The position numbers and the translations under genes are program-made. DNA of 64,000 nt from assembly GCA_949592205.1 (NCBI GenBank), contig CATIUR010000014.1, positions 2,106,501 to 2,170,500 on the forward strand, given 5' to 3'. Under the pieces are notes generated by a model. The model worked only from the letters and a program-made list of their open reading frames with translations, was not told the DNA's origin and did not search any database. Positions 48,774 to 59,541 of this stretch are shown one piece after another; position 1 is the first letter of the stretch, and every line of letters begins with the position of its first letter. The DNA is from Helichrysum umbraculigerum (lineage: Eukaryota > Streptophyta > Magnoliopsida > Asterales > Asteraceae).

Positions 48774-51700
48774 ATGGCATCTTCATCTGATTCTGATCAT
48801 TCAACGCTAAGTGTTCATTCTGAACACAATATGAGGGCTTTCTTGAATAAAGAACTTGCCGATGAGTATTTTCACCCTATTATTGATTTCTTGAGTAATT
48901 GTCCAGTTACACATGCTCTTACTATTTGTCCACGATTAATTCGATCGCATATTCAAGAATTTTGGAAGAATGCAAAGGAAGGGAATGTTAATGGCATTAC
49001 TCACATTCATTCCACTGTCAAGGGTCAGAAGGTAATGGTTACTGAGATTGTTCTAAGAGAGCTTTTACAGTTTGATGATGAAGGTGGAATTCTGGAATTA
49101 TCGAGAGAAGATTTGTTTAAAGGCATTATGGATATGGGGTATGAAGGTTCAGGAAAGACAAGATCAGAATATACTTTCTTGAAGTCATGGTTTTGTCCTC
49201 AATGGAAGTTCTACATTCATACTTTTCTGGTATGTTTGTCTCAAAAGAGAACTAGTTTTAATGAATTTAGTTCTACTATTGCATATCCTATTATCTGCTT
49301 GGCACAGGGTATTAAATTTAATATGTCTAGATTTATCTTAGATAATATGGTTAGGAATGTAAAGGGTGATACATTCGTTATGTACCCTAGATTTGTTCAG
49401 CTTTTATTGAATAATCAATTGTCAAATCTGCCAGCAGAGGATAGTGTGATTGTTAGTTCTACTCTATCTTTGAGGACTATTAAGGCTATGAATCAGTATC
49501 AGAATGCTTTTTCTAAGAAGGAAACTGCATTATTTTCTACAATGCTAGTTACTCCTTCTGCCACTGGTGGTGTATTACCAACACCATCTGGACCAAATGA
49601 TGACAGACCAATAACACAAGTTGGTTCTGAACACACATCAGGAGGTGGCATCAAACGAAAACAAGGGAACAAACAGCCTATCCAATCTAAAGCCAAGAAA
49701 TCCAAGAAGGCTACACAGGCTATGGAGATTCCTGTTTCTCCACAGTCTCAGTCAACTGTCCTAACACAACAGGTGAACATACTTGATGAAAATGTTCATT
49801 CTGGAAGGACTGCCACTACTGTTTCTAGCCCACTGGCAGGGCAGGATAGTGGTAACATTAATCAGACCCAACCAGAGGCAACTATGTTTGATGAACCTAT
49901 GGGTGATGATTCAAATGTAGGTCCCAGTACCAATAACCAAGGGACATCTGCAGTGGCAGATGTGGGCAAGGATTTAACTAAGAGGTTACACTCTAATGTT
50001 GATGAGCCTAGTGATACTGATGAATTGACGATTTCCTATCTTGTACATGATATCAATAAACTGTGGAGCAAATATGAGAGGGAAAGGGCTTACAGAAAAG
50101 AGGCTCAACAGAAAATTCAAGCTCAGGATGAGTTAATTGCTAAGCAGAAGGAGATCATTGATCATCAGAAGGCAGAGTTGCTTGATGTGCAGAATAGATT
50201 GTTAATGCTTGAGGAGGCTGTCAACAATATTCTTCTACCTGCGAATAAGTTAAAGGAATCTTTAGGCAAGGGGGAGAAGAAAGCAGATGATGATAATATG
50301 CCTGAAGATGATAGTTCAAGAAAAGCTGATGATGATGATGATTCACATGGACCTCATGATGATATGAGTGGAGCAATGATAAATATTGATGAGATGCATG
50401 ATGATTCTGCAGCTACAGAGGTGATTGAGCTTGATGATAATACAGTTGAGATGGATATATGTGAGTATAATGAGGCACAATCAGAAGACACTGTGGAGTT
50501 AGTGTTTGATGATAAAGATGATGATTATGTGCAGAGCAGGGATAAGGCTGAGGAGGAGCTCAATGTCTCTGATTATGTGATACATGAAAGTTTAGATGAT
50601 GAGATGGTAGATGCTGCAGATGACAGAAGTATGGTGGTATATACTGGTGAAGATTCTTCTGAAAATGTTAATACAAGTGATGGTGCAGGAGCAGAGCAGA
50701 CTGATGAAACAGATGAAACAGTTTATCAAGTATTTCCATTGAATAAAGGGTTGCCTGAGAAAGCTGCACTTAGATTATATTTTTGGGATGTGATGGGTGC
50801 TAACCTGGAAAATAAGAAAAGAGTCAGTTTCAGTGATAGGCCAGTGTATGAGGTGGTTGATGATGTTGAAAAAGAGATGAAAGAAGGAGAAGTTGAGGTT
50901 AAGGGGGAGCAATCAAAATCAATTGATGAAGAGAAGAAGTTGCAGACCTTTACAAGAAAGAAATCTATTCCCAGAAGAAAGCCAACTAATACTTTATCCC
51001 CTGTCAAAACTTCTACCACTGTTGTCACAATTTCAACCACTGTCAACACTAACACTACCACTGTTACATCTACCCCTGTTAGTACACCAACACCTACCAC
51101 TGTTGATACACCAATCACCACTGCTGTCATATCAACCCCTGTCACAACTACCACAACAACAAGACCAAGAGAGGTACCTGTTACAATAAGAGAACCAACT
51201 TCACCACTCAAGCCTGAGTCTAAATTGCCTGTGATTGATCCAAAAGACAAAGGTAAAGGAAAGTTAAAAGAAAAATCAAAAGTGAAAGAAATTAAAGAAC
51301 CTCATCTTGAGTCTCATGATATGCTAAGGATGCAAGTAGAAGAAAGGGAAAGGTTGATAAGGAGAGCTGCAGAAGCTAAAGCTGAAGATGAGGGTGATGA
51401 TGTTAAAATGATTTTGGATGATCTGAGTGTAGTGACTATTACACAGAAAGCTGCAGAGATTGTTAAAGAAAAGACTGCACAAGGATTAAAGCTTCCTGCT
51501 CAGAGAGTTCATGATTATTTAAAGAAGAAGAAAGGTAATGAAGAGGAAGAGTTATCTTCTGGATTTTTGTTGATGAAAAGGTCAAATGAGGAAAGGGCTA
51601 GAAAGAAAAAACAAGAGGAATTAGCCAAGAAGAGGAGTAAACCTTTACCATATGCTGAAAGGAGAAGACAAATGATCAATGCTCTGTCTGAAAATTATGC

Positions 51701-52610
51701 CCCAGCTAAAATTGTTAAAGGATGGAATATGCAGAAGCTGCAACAGGCATATGATAGGTATATGGGAAGAGATGATGAGTGGACCAAGAAATTGGAAGAG
51801 AATAGGCATTTGAATGCATTGATAAAGGAGAAGAAAGAAAAGGCAGATAGGGAAATGGTAAAGTTTCTGAAAGAAGAAGAAGAAAGAAGAGAAAAAGCAG
51901 CTGCTGAGGCAGCAGAGAAAGCCTTAGAGGATAAGCAGAATGAAGTCAGAAGAAATTTATGGAAAAATCAGATTTCTAAAGACAATGTTATTCCTGACAT
52001 TCCAAGATTTGATCCAGAGTTGAAAAAGAGAATCAAGATTCTGACTGATAGCAAGGAGATTTCTGAAGGACCAAGAAAGGCTAGAATTATAAATTGGGAA
52101 GGAGTAGCAATTGATTATGGTTTCAGAAAAATGATCCTTGAGATCAAGATTGAAAGGGAAAGAGGATTTGATGACCATGTTGGGAGTATGATTGATTTGC
52201 TCAGAATTTGTACAAGAGATGATCTTATGGAGTTGTATCAAGTGAGCAGAATCAGGAATAGAAAGAACTCTGAAGCTGTGATTGAAAGACAAATGATGGA
52301 GTTATTGCAAAGCATGTTTGAACCAGCAAGCATGTATCACTTATTCTTTCATTGTCATCAAAGGGTTATAACCTGGAGATATTTTGCCAGAGCTGGAGTA
52401 CACATGGTAGTATTTAACAATGGGCAGGTGATCTACATGTTTGATGATCGACACTATGTGCTGGGAACAGGGCTGCTGAATAGATTGGTTGATTTGAAGT
52501 TATCTACAACCATCATTACTGAAGGAGCTTACAGAGCTTTATACATGGTGTTTAATCAACTGCATAAGAGGCAAACGATGAAGGAGAAAGAAGAAGAAAA
52601 GAAGGATTGA
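48774..52610 (+). CDS. ORF3 protein of Z (1278 aa), unknown function
   Basis: An intact frame starts at the ATG 48774 (MASSSDSDHSTLSVHS). Residues about 20-235 are the shared domain ('YFHPIIDFLSNCPVTHAL', 'IQEFWKNA', 'VTEIVLRELLQFDDE', 'FCPQWKFYIHTFLVCLSQK', 'MYPRFVQLLL'). A basic cluster 'IKRKQGNKQPIQSKAKKSKK' near 290-310 looks like a nuclear localisation signal. Then come an acidic middle, a coiled coil near 435-485, a T/P-rich stretch near 745-810 whose DNA is full of CCACTGT, and a K/E-rich region. The C-terminal domain (about 1115-1265) has 'DLMELYQVSRI', 'MFEP' and 'ITWRYFARAGVHMVV', also seen in X. No signal peptide or membrane span. From memory it resembles proteins next to copia pol in Asteraceae annotations. 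Confidence 0.85.
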   Translation: MASSSDSDHSTLSVHSEHNMRAFLNKELADEYFHPIIDFLSNCPVTHALTICPRLIRSHIQEFWKNAKEGNVNGITHIHSTVKGQKVMVTEIVLRELLQFDDEGGILELSREDLFKGIMDMGYEGSGKTRSEYTFLKSWFCPQWKFYIHTFLVCLSQKRTSFNEFSSTIAYPIICLAQGIKFNMSRFILDNMVRNVKGDTFVMYPRFVQLLLNNQLSNLPAEDSVIVSSTLSLRTIKAMNQYQNAFSKKETALFSTMLVTPSATGGVLPTPSGPNDDRPITQVGSEHTSGGGIKRKQGNKQPIQSKAKKSKKATQAMEIPVSPQSQSTVLTQQVNILDENVHSGRTATTVSSPLAGQDSGNINQTQPEATMFDEPMGDDSNVGPSTNNQGTSAVADVGKDLTKRLHSNVDEPSDTDELTISYLVHDINKLWSKYERERAYRKEAQQKIQAQDELIAKQKEIIDHQKAELLDVQNRLLMLEEAVNNILLPANKLKESLGKGEKKADDDNMPEDDSSRKADDDDDSHGPHDDMSGAMINIDEMHDDSAATEVIELDDNTVEMDICEYNEAQSEDTVELVFDDKDDDYVQSRDKAEEELNVSDYVIHESLDDEMVDAADDRSMVVYTGEDSSENVNTSDGAGAEQTDETDETVYQVFPLNKGLPEKAALRLYFWDVMGANLENKKRVSFSDRPVYEVVDDVEKEMKEGEVEVKGEQSKSIDEEKKLQTFTRKKSIPRRKPTNTLSPVKTSTTVVTISTTVNTNTTTVTSTPVSTPTPTTVDTPITTAVISTPVTTTTTTRPREVPVTIREPTSPLKPESKLPVIDPKDKGKGKLKEKSKVKEIKEPHLESHDMLRMQVEERERLIRRAAEAKAEDEGDDVKMILDDLSVVTITQKAAEIVKEKTAQGLKLPAQRVHDYLKKKKGNEEEELSSGFLLMKRSNEERARKKKQEELAKKRSKPLPYAERRRQMINALSENYAPAKIVKGWNMQKLQQAYDRYMGRDDEWTKKLEENRHLNALIKEKKEKADREMVKFLKEEEERREKAAAEAAEKALEDKQNEVRRNLWKNQISKDNVIPDIPRFDPELKKRIKILTDSKEISEGPRKARIINWEGVAIDYGFRKMILEIKIERERGFDDHVGSMIDLLRICTRDDLMELYQVSRIRNRKNSEAVIERQMMELLQSMFEPASMYHLFFHCHQRVITWRYFARAGVHMVVFNNGQVIYMFDDRHYVLGTGLLNRLVDLKLSTTIITEGAYRALYMVFNQLHKRQTMKEKEEEKKD

Positions 52611-52640
52611 AACTTGAATCATTACTCTGAATGATCAAGT

Positions 52641-52652
52641 TTAGGGGGAGAT
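52641..52652 (+). other. Polypurine tract of Z
   Basis: TTAGGGGGAGAT directly before the 3' LTR. Confidence 0.88.
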
Positions 52653-53200
52653 TGTTGAGAACTGAGACACTGCTAGATTTGCTCAGAATACAAGTATTGT
52701 GCCGCTGTTAGAAGTACAACCACTGTTAGTAGTTGCCACTGCTAGTTAGTAGCTGCCGCTGTCAAGTAGTTTGTCTAACAGTGCCACTGTTAGTGTGTAG
52801 TTTGTATTTTGTATCAAGTACTCAACCACTGTTGATAATATACGAGTACTACCCCTGTTAGTGATATAGATAACCACTGTTGGTTAGATATAGTTGAATA
52901 GAGAGAATTATGGAATAGATATGATTCCATAATAGTTTGATTCTGTAAAGGACTCTATATGTTATAAATAGAGATCCTGTAAAACCCTAGAGGGTGACGA
53001 ATTCATTCTAGTTATTAGCTTCAAGGTTGTAAACCCTAACACAAATTGTGTGTTCGTATTATTGTTAATAATATTGAAGCTTTTGATTAGATATTCTGTT
53101 ATATACAAGTTTGTTCTTCAAGTTATTAATAAACTATTCCGCAAGCTTATTAATAATTAATCAAAGTAATACATACTAAGATCTCTAGCTGGGATCATCA
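52653..53200 (+). repeat. 3' LTR of Z (548 bp)
   Basis: It matches 41294-41841 with two substitutions and is followed by the TTAAT duplication. Confidence 0.95.
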
Positions 53201-55464
53201 TTAATGCTGAGGGAAAAGGTCCTGAATCACTGTTTGATATTGATGCACTTAATACTGCTTTTAGATATACAAATGTGGATTCTAGTGCAGGTACAAGTGC
53301 AAGTACAAATGCAGGAGCAGGTGATGGAGAAAGTAGAGCAAACTCAGGAATATCAGCTGGAATGAAGAAGGATTCATTGGAATACATATTATTTCCAATT
53401 TGGTCTCCTGATCCCCCAGAAGTGTTTGATACTGATCAACCAAAGACATCACAGAATCTTGAAACAGGAAAATCAGATGAAACATCATTTACTCATGTTG
53501 ATGATTATGATAGACCGGTCATGGAAGACAGTACAGAAGACAGTGATATGAGTCCAGTACAGAAGAATACAAAGGCAGGTGTTGATGTTGATCAAACACC
53601 AACAAAGCATCTTGACACAGAGCAGGAACAAATGAATTATCTACATTTGATGAGCTCTACTCCTTTGTCAAAAAGAATTGCAAGAGAAGTGTCAAGTAGT
53701 GAGTCTGGTCAAGAAGGAAATTTTACCAACTTGGAGGTGGGAATTCAAGAAACAGCAACATCTAAATACATTACTCATAAAGATCATCCACTTGAGAATG
53801 TAATAGGAGATATTGAATCTGCTGTTAAAACAAGAAATCAAAGTCAGGTGTTTGAAGCTTCAGCAAATGAGGAAGAAGTAAATCTTGATACAGAAGCTGT
53901 TAATACTTCTTTGTTTGCTTGTATTCTGTCTCAAACAGAACCAAAGAAGGTTACTGAAGCTTTGAGAGATCCTAGTTGGATTGAAGCTATGCAAGAGGAG
54001 TTGCTTCAGTTTAAGATTCAAGAAGTCTGGACATTGGTTGATTTGCCTAAAGGGAAGAGGGCAATTGGTACTAAATGGATTTTCAAAAACAAGAAGGATG
54101 GAAGAGGTATAGTGATCAAAAACAAGGCTAGATTGGTTGCACAGGGGTATTCACAAGAAGAGGGGATTGATTATGATGAGGTTTTTGCACCTGTTGCAAG
54201 AATAGAGGCAATTAGATTGTTTTTGGCTTATGCTTCATTCCAGGGATTCATTGTGTATCAAATGGATGTAAAGAGTGCTTTTCTGTATGGCACTATACAG
54301 GAAGAGGTCTATGTATGTCAACCACCAGGGTTTGAAGATTCTAAGTTTCCTGATAAAGTTTTCAAACTGGATAAAGCTCTTTATGGCTTACATCAAGCAC
54401 CTAGAGCCTGGTATGATACTTTTTCAGATTATCTGTTGCAGAATGAATTCAAAAGGGGTGCAATAGATAAAACTTTGTTTACTAAAAGAATTAAGAATGA
54501 TATACTACTGGTTCAAGTCTATGTAGATGATATCATTTTTGGTTCAACAAAGGATAGTCTTTGCAAGGAGTTTGAATCATTGATGCATGAAAAGTTCAAG
54601 ATGAGCTCCATGGGGGAATTAACATTTTTCTTGGGGCTGCAAGTAAAGCAACAGAAAGAAGGAATCTTTATTCATCAAAGTAAGTATGTTAATGATATAC
54701 TGGATCGGTTTGGGTACAAAGATGCTAAAGTTGCAAGCACACCAGTGGAGACAAACAAGAAATTACATGCAGATCTTGAGGGGGAGAGTGTGGATGAACA
54801 TCTTTACAGATCAATGATTGGATCTCTTATGTATCTCACCTCATCAAGGCCTGACATCATGTTTGCTGTGTGCTTATGTGCTAGATTTCAAGCTAATCCA
54901 AAGCTGTCACATCTTCTTGCAGTCAAAAGAATATTTAGATATTTAAAGGGTCAACCAAAATTGGGCCTTTGGTATCCAAAGTTTACTTCTTTTGATCTGC
55001 TAGCGTATACATATAGTGATTATGGAGGAGCTAATATGGACAGGAAATCTACATCAGGAGGTTGTCAATTTTTGGGAGAAAGATTGGTTTCATGGCAATG
55101 CAAGAAACAAACCACTGTATCTACATCTACAGCAGAGGAAGAATATGTAGCAGCTGCAAGTTGCTGTGCGCAAGTGCTATGGATTCAGAATCAGATGTTA
55201 GATTATGGTTTTACCTTTCTTAATACTCCTATTTTTATTGATAATAGCTCTGCAATCAGTATTATTAATAACCCAGTTAAACATTCTAAAACAAAGCACA
55301 TTGAAATCAGATATCATTTCATTAGAGATTGTAATGAGAAAAGACTTATTCAAATTTTGGAAGTTCATACTGATAATCAGTTTGCTGATCTGTTTACAAA
55401 AGCTTTTGATGTAGGCAGATTCACATTCTTGGTTACTAGTATTGGAATGATCAATTTGTCATAA
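53201..55464 (+). pseudogene. pol: Pol of X, part 3: linker, RT and RNase H
   Basis: Open from the Z duplication to the stop at 55462-55464. An acidic linker contains 'YILFPIWSPDPPEVF', also seen in Z. RT starts at 'DPSWIEAMQEELLQF' and has 'YVDDIIFGS' (about 54520-54545). In RNase H the first acidic site is lost: codon 55012-55014 is TAT (AYTYSDYGG) where Z has GAT. The second motif reads 'TAEEEYVAA' instead of EAEY; 'IDNSSAI' is kept. With the integrase deletion this makes X pol defective in at least two enzymes. The RT domain itself looks complete. Confidence 0.93.
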
Positions 55465-56184
55465 GTTATTTTTCTTATCACTGCATTCTGTGAATAATAT
55501 CTACTGTGATTTCAATTTGGGTTAATACTGATTTGTTAATTAAACACTGATTGTGTGTATTGTGTTTCGTTATCACTGTTTCCAACTTTTAGTATAAACA
55601 GTGGTAATAATCACTTCACCACTGTTGGTGTATAGTTAACACTGTATACTTGTATTATTGTTTGGAATTACCACTGCAGGTTATATTGCTATGTCTTGGA
55701 GTCTAACTTATGCAGGTGTTTATGAAGTTTCACTGCTTGTGGAGTTTACTTTTCGGTAAAAAAAAAAATAAAAATAAAAAAAATCAACCACTGCTTTGTT
55801 TATATGATTTTGCTAGAACTGAAGTACTACTTGTATTAAGTTAGCACTGCCTTGGTCGGTTGGTACTGCTTGTACAAGTGAGCACTGCTAGCTTTATTAT
55901 GTAAATGATGCATTTGAGAAACCAAGTGTTGATTATCACTGATGGTTATTTTCACAATTATCACTGAACGTGTTATTTTACTTAATTAACACTGTTTTAG
56001 TTATAATTGGGGATCTGATCAAATTATGGCTTACAACTGATTTAATTTCAGTACTTAACTCTCAACACTTAGGGTTTCTCATTACGCTTTCAAAATTACA
56101 CATACAAACAACTGCGCTAAGTCTCATCGATTCTCAATTCTGTAAAATTATCTTCGATTCTTCTCGATTACTTGATTTCTTATC
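55465..56184 (+). other. Motif-rich spacer between pol and ORF3 of X
   Basis: About eighteen copies of an (A/T)NCACTGNT-like element occur in both orientations (for example TTAACACTGTATAC, TACCACTGC, TATCACTGA). An A-rich tract lies at 55758-55783 and a weak acceptor-like CAG at 55713-55715. No gene is seen. Confidence 0.85.
55758..55783 (+). repeat. A-rich tract in the X spacer
   Basis: A-run broken by two T, 294 bp after the pol stop. Same position as A37 in Z. Confidence 0.88.
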
Positions 56185-59100
56185 ATGGCATCGACTTCGT
56201 CTACTGTTCAACTACCGATTTTAAAAGATCACAATATGATTGCATTCTTAATGAAACCTGCAGAGGCAAACGAGTATGTGGAAATCATTGATTTCCTTCG
56301 TGCTTCACATATTCGTCATGCTCTCACTGTAGCACCCAGGATATCTCACGATCATATCAACAATTTTTGGGTAAATGCATCAATAGAAGAGGAACAGGGG
56401 ATTAAAAGAATCATTTCAGAAGTTATGGATACACGTGTTGTAGTTACAGAAGCTACTGTTAGAGCTTCATTACAACTAGATGATGAGGCAGGTATAACTT
56501 TTTTAGATGATACTGGTATGTATAATACTTTACGATTGATGGGTTATGAGGGTTCTTTTGAAGTTTTTACTTTTCAGAAAACCTTATTTTCTCATCAGTG
56601 GAGGTTTTTAATACATACGATTTTACACTGCTTATCATCTAAGAGATCATCTTTTGAGCAGTTTGGAAGCAACATTGCTTATGCAATTGTTTGTCTTGCA
56701 AATGGTCAACGTTTTAATTTTTCAAATCTGATATTTTCTGGTATGCTTAGAAACATTGAGCAGCCAAAGATTAAATTTTTGATGTATCCACGTTTTGTGC
56801 AGTTGTTCTTAAATGAACAAATTCCTAACTTAACTGCACTTGAGAAAGTTATTGGTATTGTCTCTTTTAAACCAAAAGTTTTTGTAAATATGAAGAGAGA
56901 TACTAAATTTTCTGGGAAGGTTACAGCATTATTTTCTACAATGCTTCCTGCACCTTCCACCACAGCATCAGTACCACCAACTGATGCTGAACCAACTACT
57001 GAGAGAATGGTTCCACCCACCACTTCTCAACCCACAGTAGCTGGGGGTAATAAAAGAAAACAAGGGACCAAAATAGCTACATATTCTAGAGCCAAAAAGG
57101 CTAGAAAACATGCATCTGAGGCTGCTGCTGCTCAGGTGTCTCAGTCAAATGATTCATCACAGCAGATGATCAATGAGGAGGAGGATGATCATTCTGAGAG
57201 GGCTGCTTCTACTGCTTCTAGCCCACTGGCAGAGCAGGACAGAAGTAACATTAATAAGACCCCATCAGAGGCAACACATGGACATGATTCTACACCTGTA
57301 GATGATCCTAGTGGTCCCAGTACCAAGAACCAAGGGGACTTTGATGATCATGCTAGGCATGAGTCAGAGTTTGACGATGTCAATGATTCACCAAAGGATT
57401 CACATCCTGAAGGTGTTGAGGCTAGAACTAACTTGGAATTGACGAAAATGGTTGATTATGTTTGGGATGAATTTGTAAAGGAGAGGAAGAAGAATAAAGC
57501 TAAGGATGAAATTATCACTCAGTTGCAGAGGAGAGTGCAGCAGTTGGAGAAGATTGTTATTAAATGTTTGAAGAAAGGGAGGACATATGTGGTTCATGAT
57601 ACTTCTGAACCTGAGGATGCTTACCAGTTTCCACAAAATGCTTTCAAAAAGGGGGAGAAGGTCTGGATAAATTTGGGTGATAAGATGAATAAGGAGGATA
57701 AGGTTGTGTCTGATGATGACAAAGTTGATGAAGAGATTGAAATGGAACAACCAGTGGATGATGAATTTGTGCATACACCTCCAACACCACCTACAGAGCC
57801 AGAGATTAATGAGTCAGTATATGAGACAGTGGAAACAGAGATGAATGACCCAGTGGCAGATGAAAATAACTCTGAACATACTGAGGTTGTTGGGTTAGTG
57901 GAGCAGACTGTAGAGGTTAATTTGGATGAAAAGACTGAGGAGTTAAAAATTGATGGTGATGATGGTGATGAGGTGAGTAAACCAGAGATAGCAGTAGAAA
58001 AAGAAGAAGTAAAGACTGATGCTCAAACTGATGCTCAACAAGTTGAAAAGACTAGGAAGAAGAGCATTCCAGTTAAAACTGCTAAGATGACTGGAACAGG
58101 AAAGAAGGTTGAAACTCCAAAGAAGACATCTACACAACAACCATCTTTGCCTGGATTTCAGATTAGAGAACCTGCTGCTGCTCCTGTTCAACAGAAAGAA
58201 TTGCCAAAGATTGATCCAAAAGATAAGGGCAAGGGAAAACTGGTAGAAGAACCAAAGAAGAAAAAGCAAAAACCAGTGCCACCAGAAGTAACTGCTCATG
58301 ATACTGAATATGCTCAAAGGTTACAGGCTGAGCTAAATGCAGAGGACTTGATTGATGTTGAGATTGAAGAAGGAAAGTTTGTGAAACTGACAAAGGAGCA
58401 AGTAGCAGAATGGGATGAATATTTGCTGAAAGAGCAGAGACAGGATGATATTGAATATCTTGTTGATCAGGTTAAGAAAAAGAAAGCAGAAGAAGCAAGA
58501 AAGAAAAAAGCTGCAAAACCACCAACAAAAGCTCAGATGAAGAAGAACTTAATTGCAAAGCTGAAAGGTGGGTATATTCCTTTGAATGCATTGAAACAGA
58601 TGAGTTTAGAGAGATTGCAGGAGTTATGGGATAAAGATGATATGAATCCTGATGTGATTGAAAAGAAAGAAAAAGAAAAGAAAGAAGCTGAGAAGAAAAA
58701 GAAGGAAGCTGAAAAGGAAAGGAAAAAGGCTGAAAAAGAAAGAAAATTGAAGGAAAAGGAAGAAAAAGAAAAAAGAGAAAAGATAGAAGCTGATAAGAGG
58801 AAGAAAGATGAAATTGAAAGAAAGAAAAGAGAGTTAGATGAAATTCCTGATAGAGAAAGGGATATTGATGAATTGAAGGAGTTTATTCTGTTACAACCTA
58901 TGGAATCTGAGGTGATTAATGTTGAATTACCTGGTATCATTGATTGGTCTATTGAGCAATTTGTCAATCCTGTTAAGATTCACAAGATTAAAGTTGAAAG
59001 AGCAGATGGAAATATATCTTGGTGGAGATCTTTTAGGGATTTGATAAAGAGGATTAGTAGGACTGATTTGGTGAGAATGTATGAGATTGGGATGGAAAAG

Positions 59101-59454
59101 GATTTAGATTTGAAAAGGTTTGATAATCTGGTTGAAAAGGTTACATGGCATTGGATTAAGGCTATGTTTGAGCCAGAAGAGTTTCCATTTCAGTTTGCTA
59201 CTTTTAGCAAGGTCAGAAATTGGATTTATCATGCCAAACCTGGAGTACATCAGATTGTTATGGAGGATGCAGTATTTATGTGGTTATTGACAGATAAATT
59301 TTATGATATAAATCTGAGATTTTTGATGGGCTTGAGAAATGCAAGATTACAAGCTGCAGTTTTAGATGATGTAGCTCTGGAATTGGTATATATGGTGTTA
59401 AATCAGATTCATAAGAAGGAGGAGATTGATAGGAGGAAGAGAAGAAAAGACTAA
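56185..59454 (+). CDS. ORF3 protein of X (1089 aa), unknown function
   Basis: An intact frame starts at the ATG 56185 (MASTSSTVQLPILKDHN). N-terminal domain about 20-230: 'YVEIIDFLRASHIRHAL', 'INNFWVNA', 'VTEATVRASLQLDDE', 'FSHQWRFLIHTILHCLSSK', 'MYPRFVQLFL'. A basic cluster 'NKRKQGTKIATYSRAKKARK' near 288-307 aligns with the Z cluster. Acidic middle, K/E coiled coil near 820-900 rich in 'EKEKKEAEKKKKEAEKERKK', and a C-terminal domain with 'DLVRMYEIGM', 'MFEPEEF' and 'VRNWIYHAKPGVHQIV'. No membrane segment. It is open although gag and pol of X are broken, which may reflect selection or just recent insertion. Confidence 0.85.
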   Translation: MASTSSTVQLPILKDHNMIAFLMKPAEANEYVEIIDFLRASHIRHALTVAPRISHDHINNFWVNASIEEEQGIKRIISEVMDTRVVVTEATVRASLQLDDEAGITFLDDTGMYNTLRLMGYEGSFEVFTFQKTLFSHQWRFLIHTILHCLSSKRSSFEQFGSNIAYAIVCLANGQRFNFSNLIFSGMLRNIEQPKIKFLMYPRFVQLFLNEQIPNLTALEKVIGIVSFKPKVFVNMKRDTKFSGKVTALFSTMLPAPSTTASVPPTDAEPTTERMVPPTTSQPTVAGGNKRKQGTKIATYSRAKKARKHASEAAAAQVSQSNDSSQQMINEEEDDHSERAASTASSPLAEQDRSNINKTPSEATHGHDSTPVDDPSGPSTKNQGDFDDHARHESEFDDVNDSPKDSHPEGVEARTNLELTKMVDYVWDEFVKERKKNKAKDEIITQLQRRVQQLEKIVIKCLKKGRTYVVHDTSEPEDAYQFPQNAFKKGEKVWINLGDKMNKEDKVVSDDDKVDEEIEMEQPVDDEFVHTPPTPPTEPEINESVYETVETEMNDPVADENNSEHTEVVGLVEQTVEVNLDEKTEELKIDGDDGDEVSKPEIAVEKEEVKTDAQTDAQQVEKTRKKSIPVKTAKMTGTGKKVETPKKTSTQQPSLPGFQIREPAAAPVQQKELPKIDPKDKGKGKLVEEPKKKKQKPVPPEVTAHDTEYAQRLQAELNAEDLIDVEIEEGKFVKLTKEQVAEWDEYLLKEQRQDDIEYLVDQVKKKKAEEARKKKAAKPPTKAQMKKNLIAKLKGGYIPLNALKQMSLERLQELWDKDDMNPDVIEKKEKEKKEAEKKKKEAEKERKKAEKERKLKEKEEKEKREKIEADKRKKDEIERKKRELDEIPDRERDIDELKEFILLQPMESEVINVELPGIIDWSIEQFVNPVKIHKIKVERADGNISWWRSFRDLIKRISRTDLVRMYEIGMEKDLDLKRFDNLVEKVTWHWIKAMFEPEEFPFQFATFSKVRNWIYHAKPGVHQIVMEDAVFMWLLTDKFYDINLRFLMGLRNARLQAAVLDDVALELVYMVLNQIHKKEEIDRRKRRKD

Positions 59455-59529
59455 CAGTTTTGAAAGAATTTTGTGAAGCTCATAATGGAGGATTAGAAGA
59501 AACTTAATGCTGTGAAGGACAGATTAAGT

Positions 59530-59541
59530 TTAGGGGGAGAT
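59530..59541 (+). other. Polypurine tract of X
   Basis: TTAGGGGGAGAT directly before the LTR start TGTTGGGTC; the same core as Z. Confidence 0.88.

Larger units (their letters stand above)
41294..53200 (+). mobile_element. Ty1/copia element Z, nearly intact, inside X
   Basis: Z is a complete 11.9-kb element flanked by TTAAT. It has 548-bp LTRs with two differences, an iMet primer site, gag with one frameshift, open pol, spacer with A37, open ORF3 (1278 aa) and a polypurine tract. It is a relative of X (gag and pol align throughout) but has its own LTR and its own dispersed motif. Confidence 0.96.

Noticed and set aside
50726..51250. Minus-strand V/T/G-rich frame opposite Z ORF3
   Set aside because: Mirror of the CCACTGT-rich repeats; the plus-strand ORF3 is supported by X homology at both ends.
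48774..52610. Envelope gene in SIRE-like position
   Set aside because: No signal peptide, membrane span or cleavage-site pattern; strongly charged with nuclear-signal-like clusters. Position after pol alone is not evidence of envelope.
58533..58967. Minus-strand F/S-rich hydrophobic frame opposite X ORF3
   Set aside because: Antisense of a K/E-rich coiled coil, which always gives Phe/Ser-rich chance frames.
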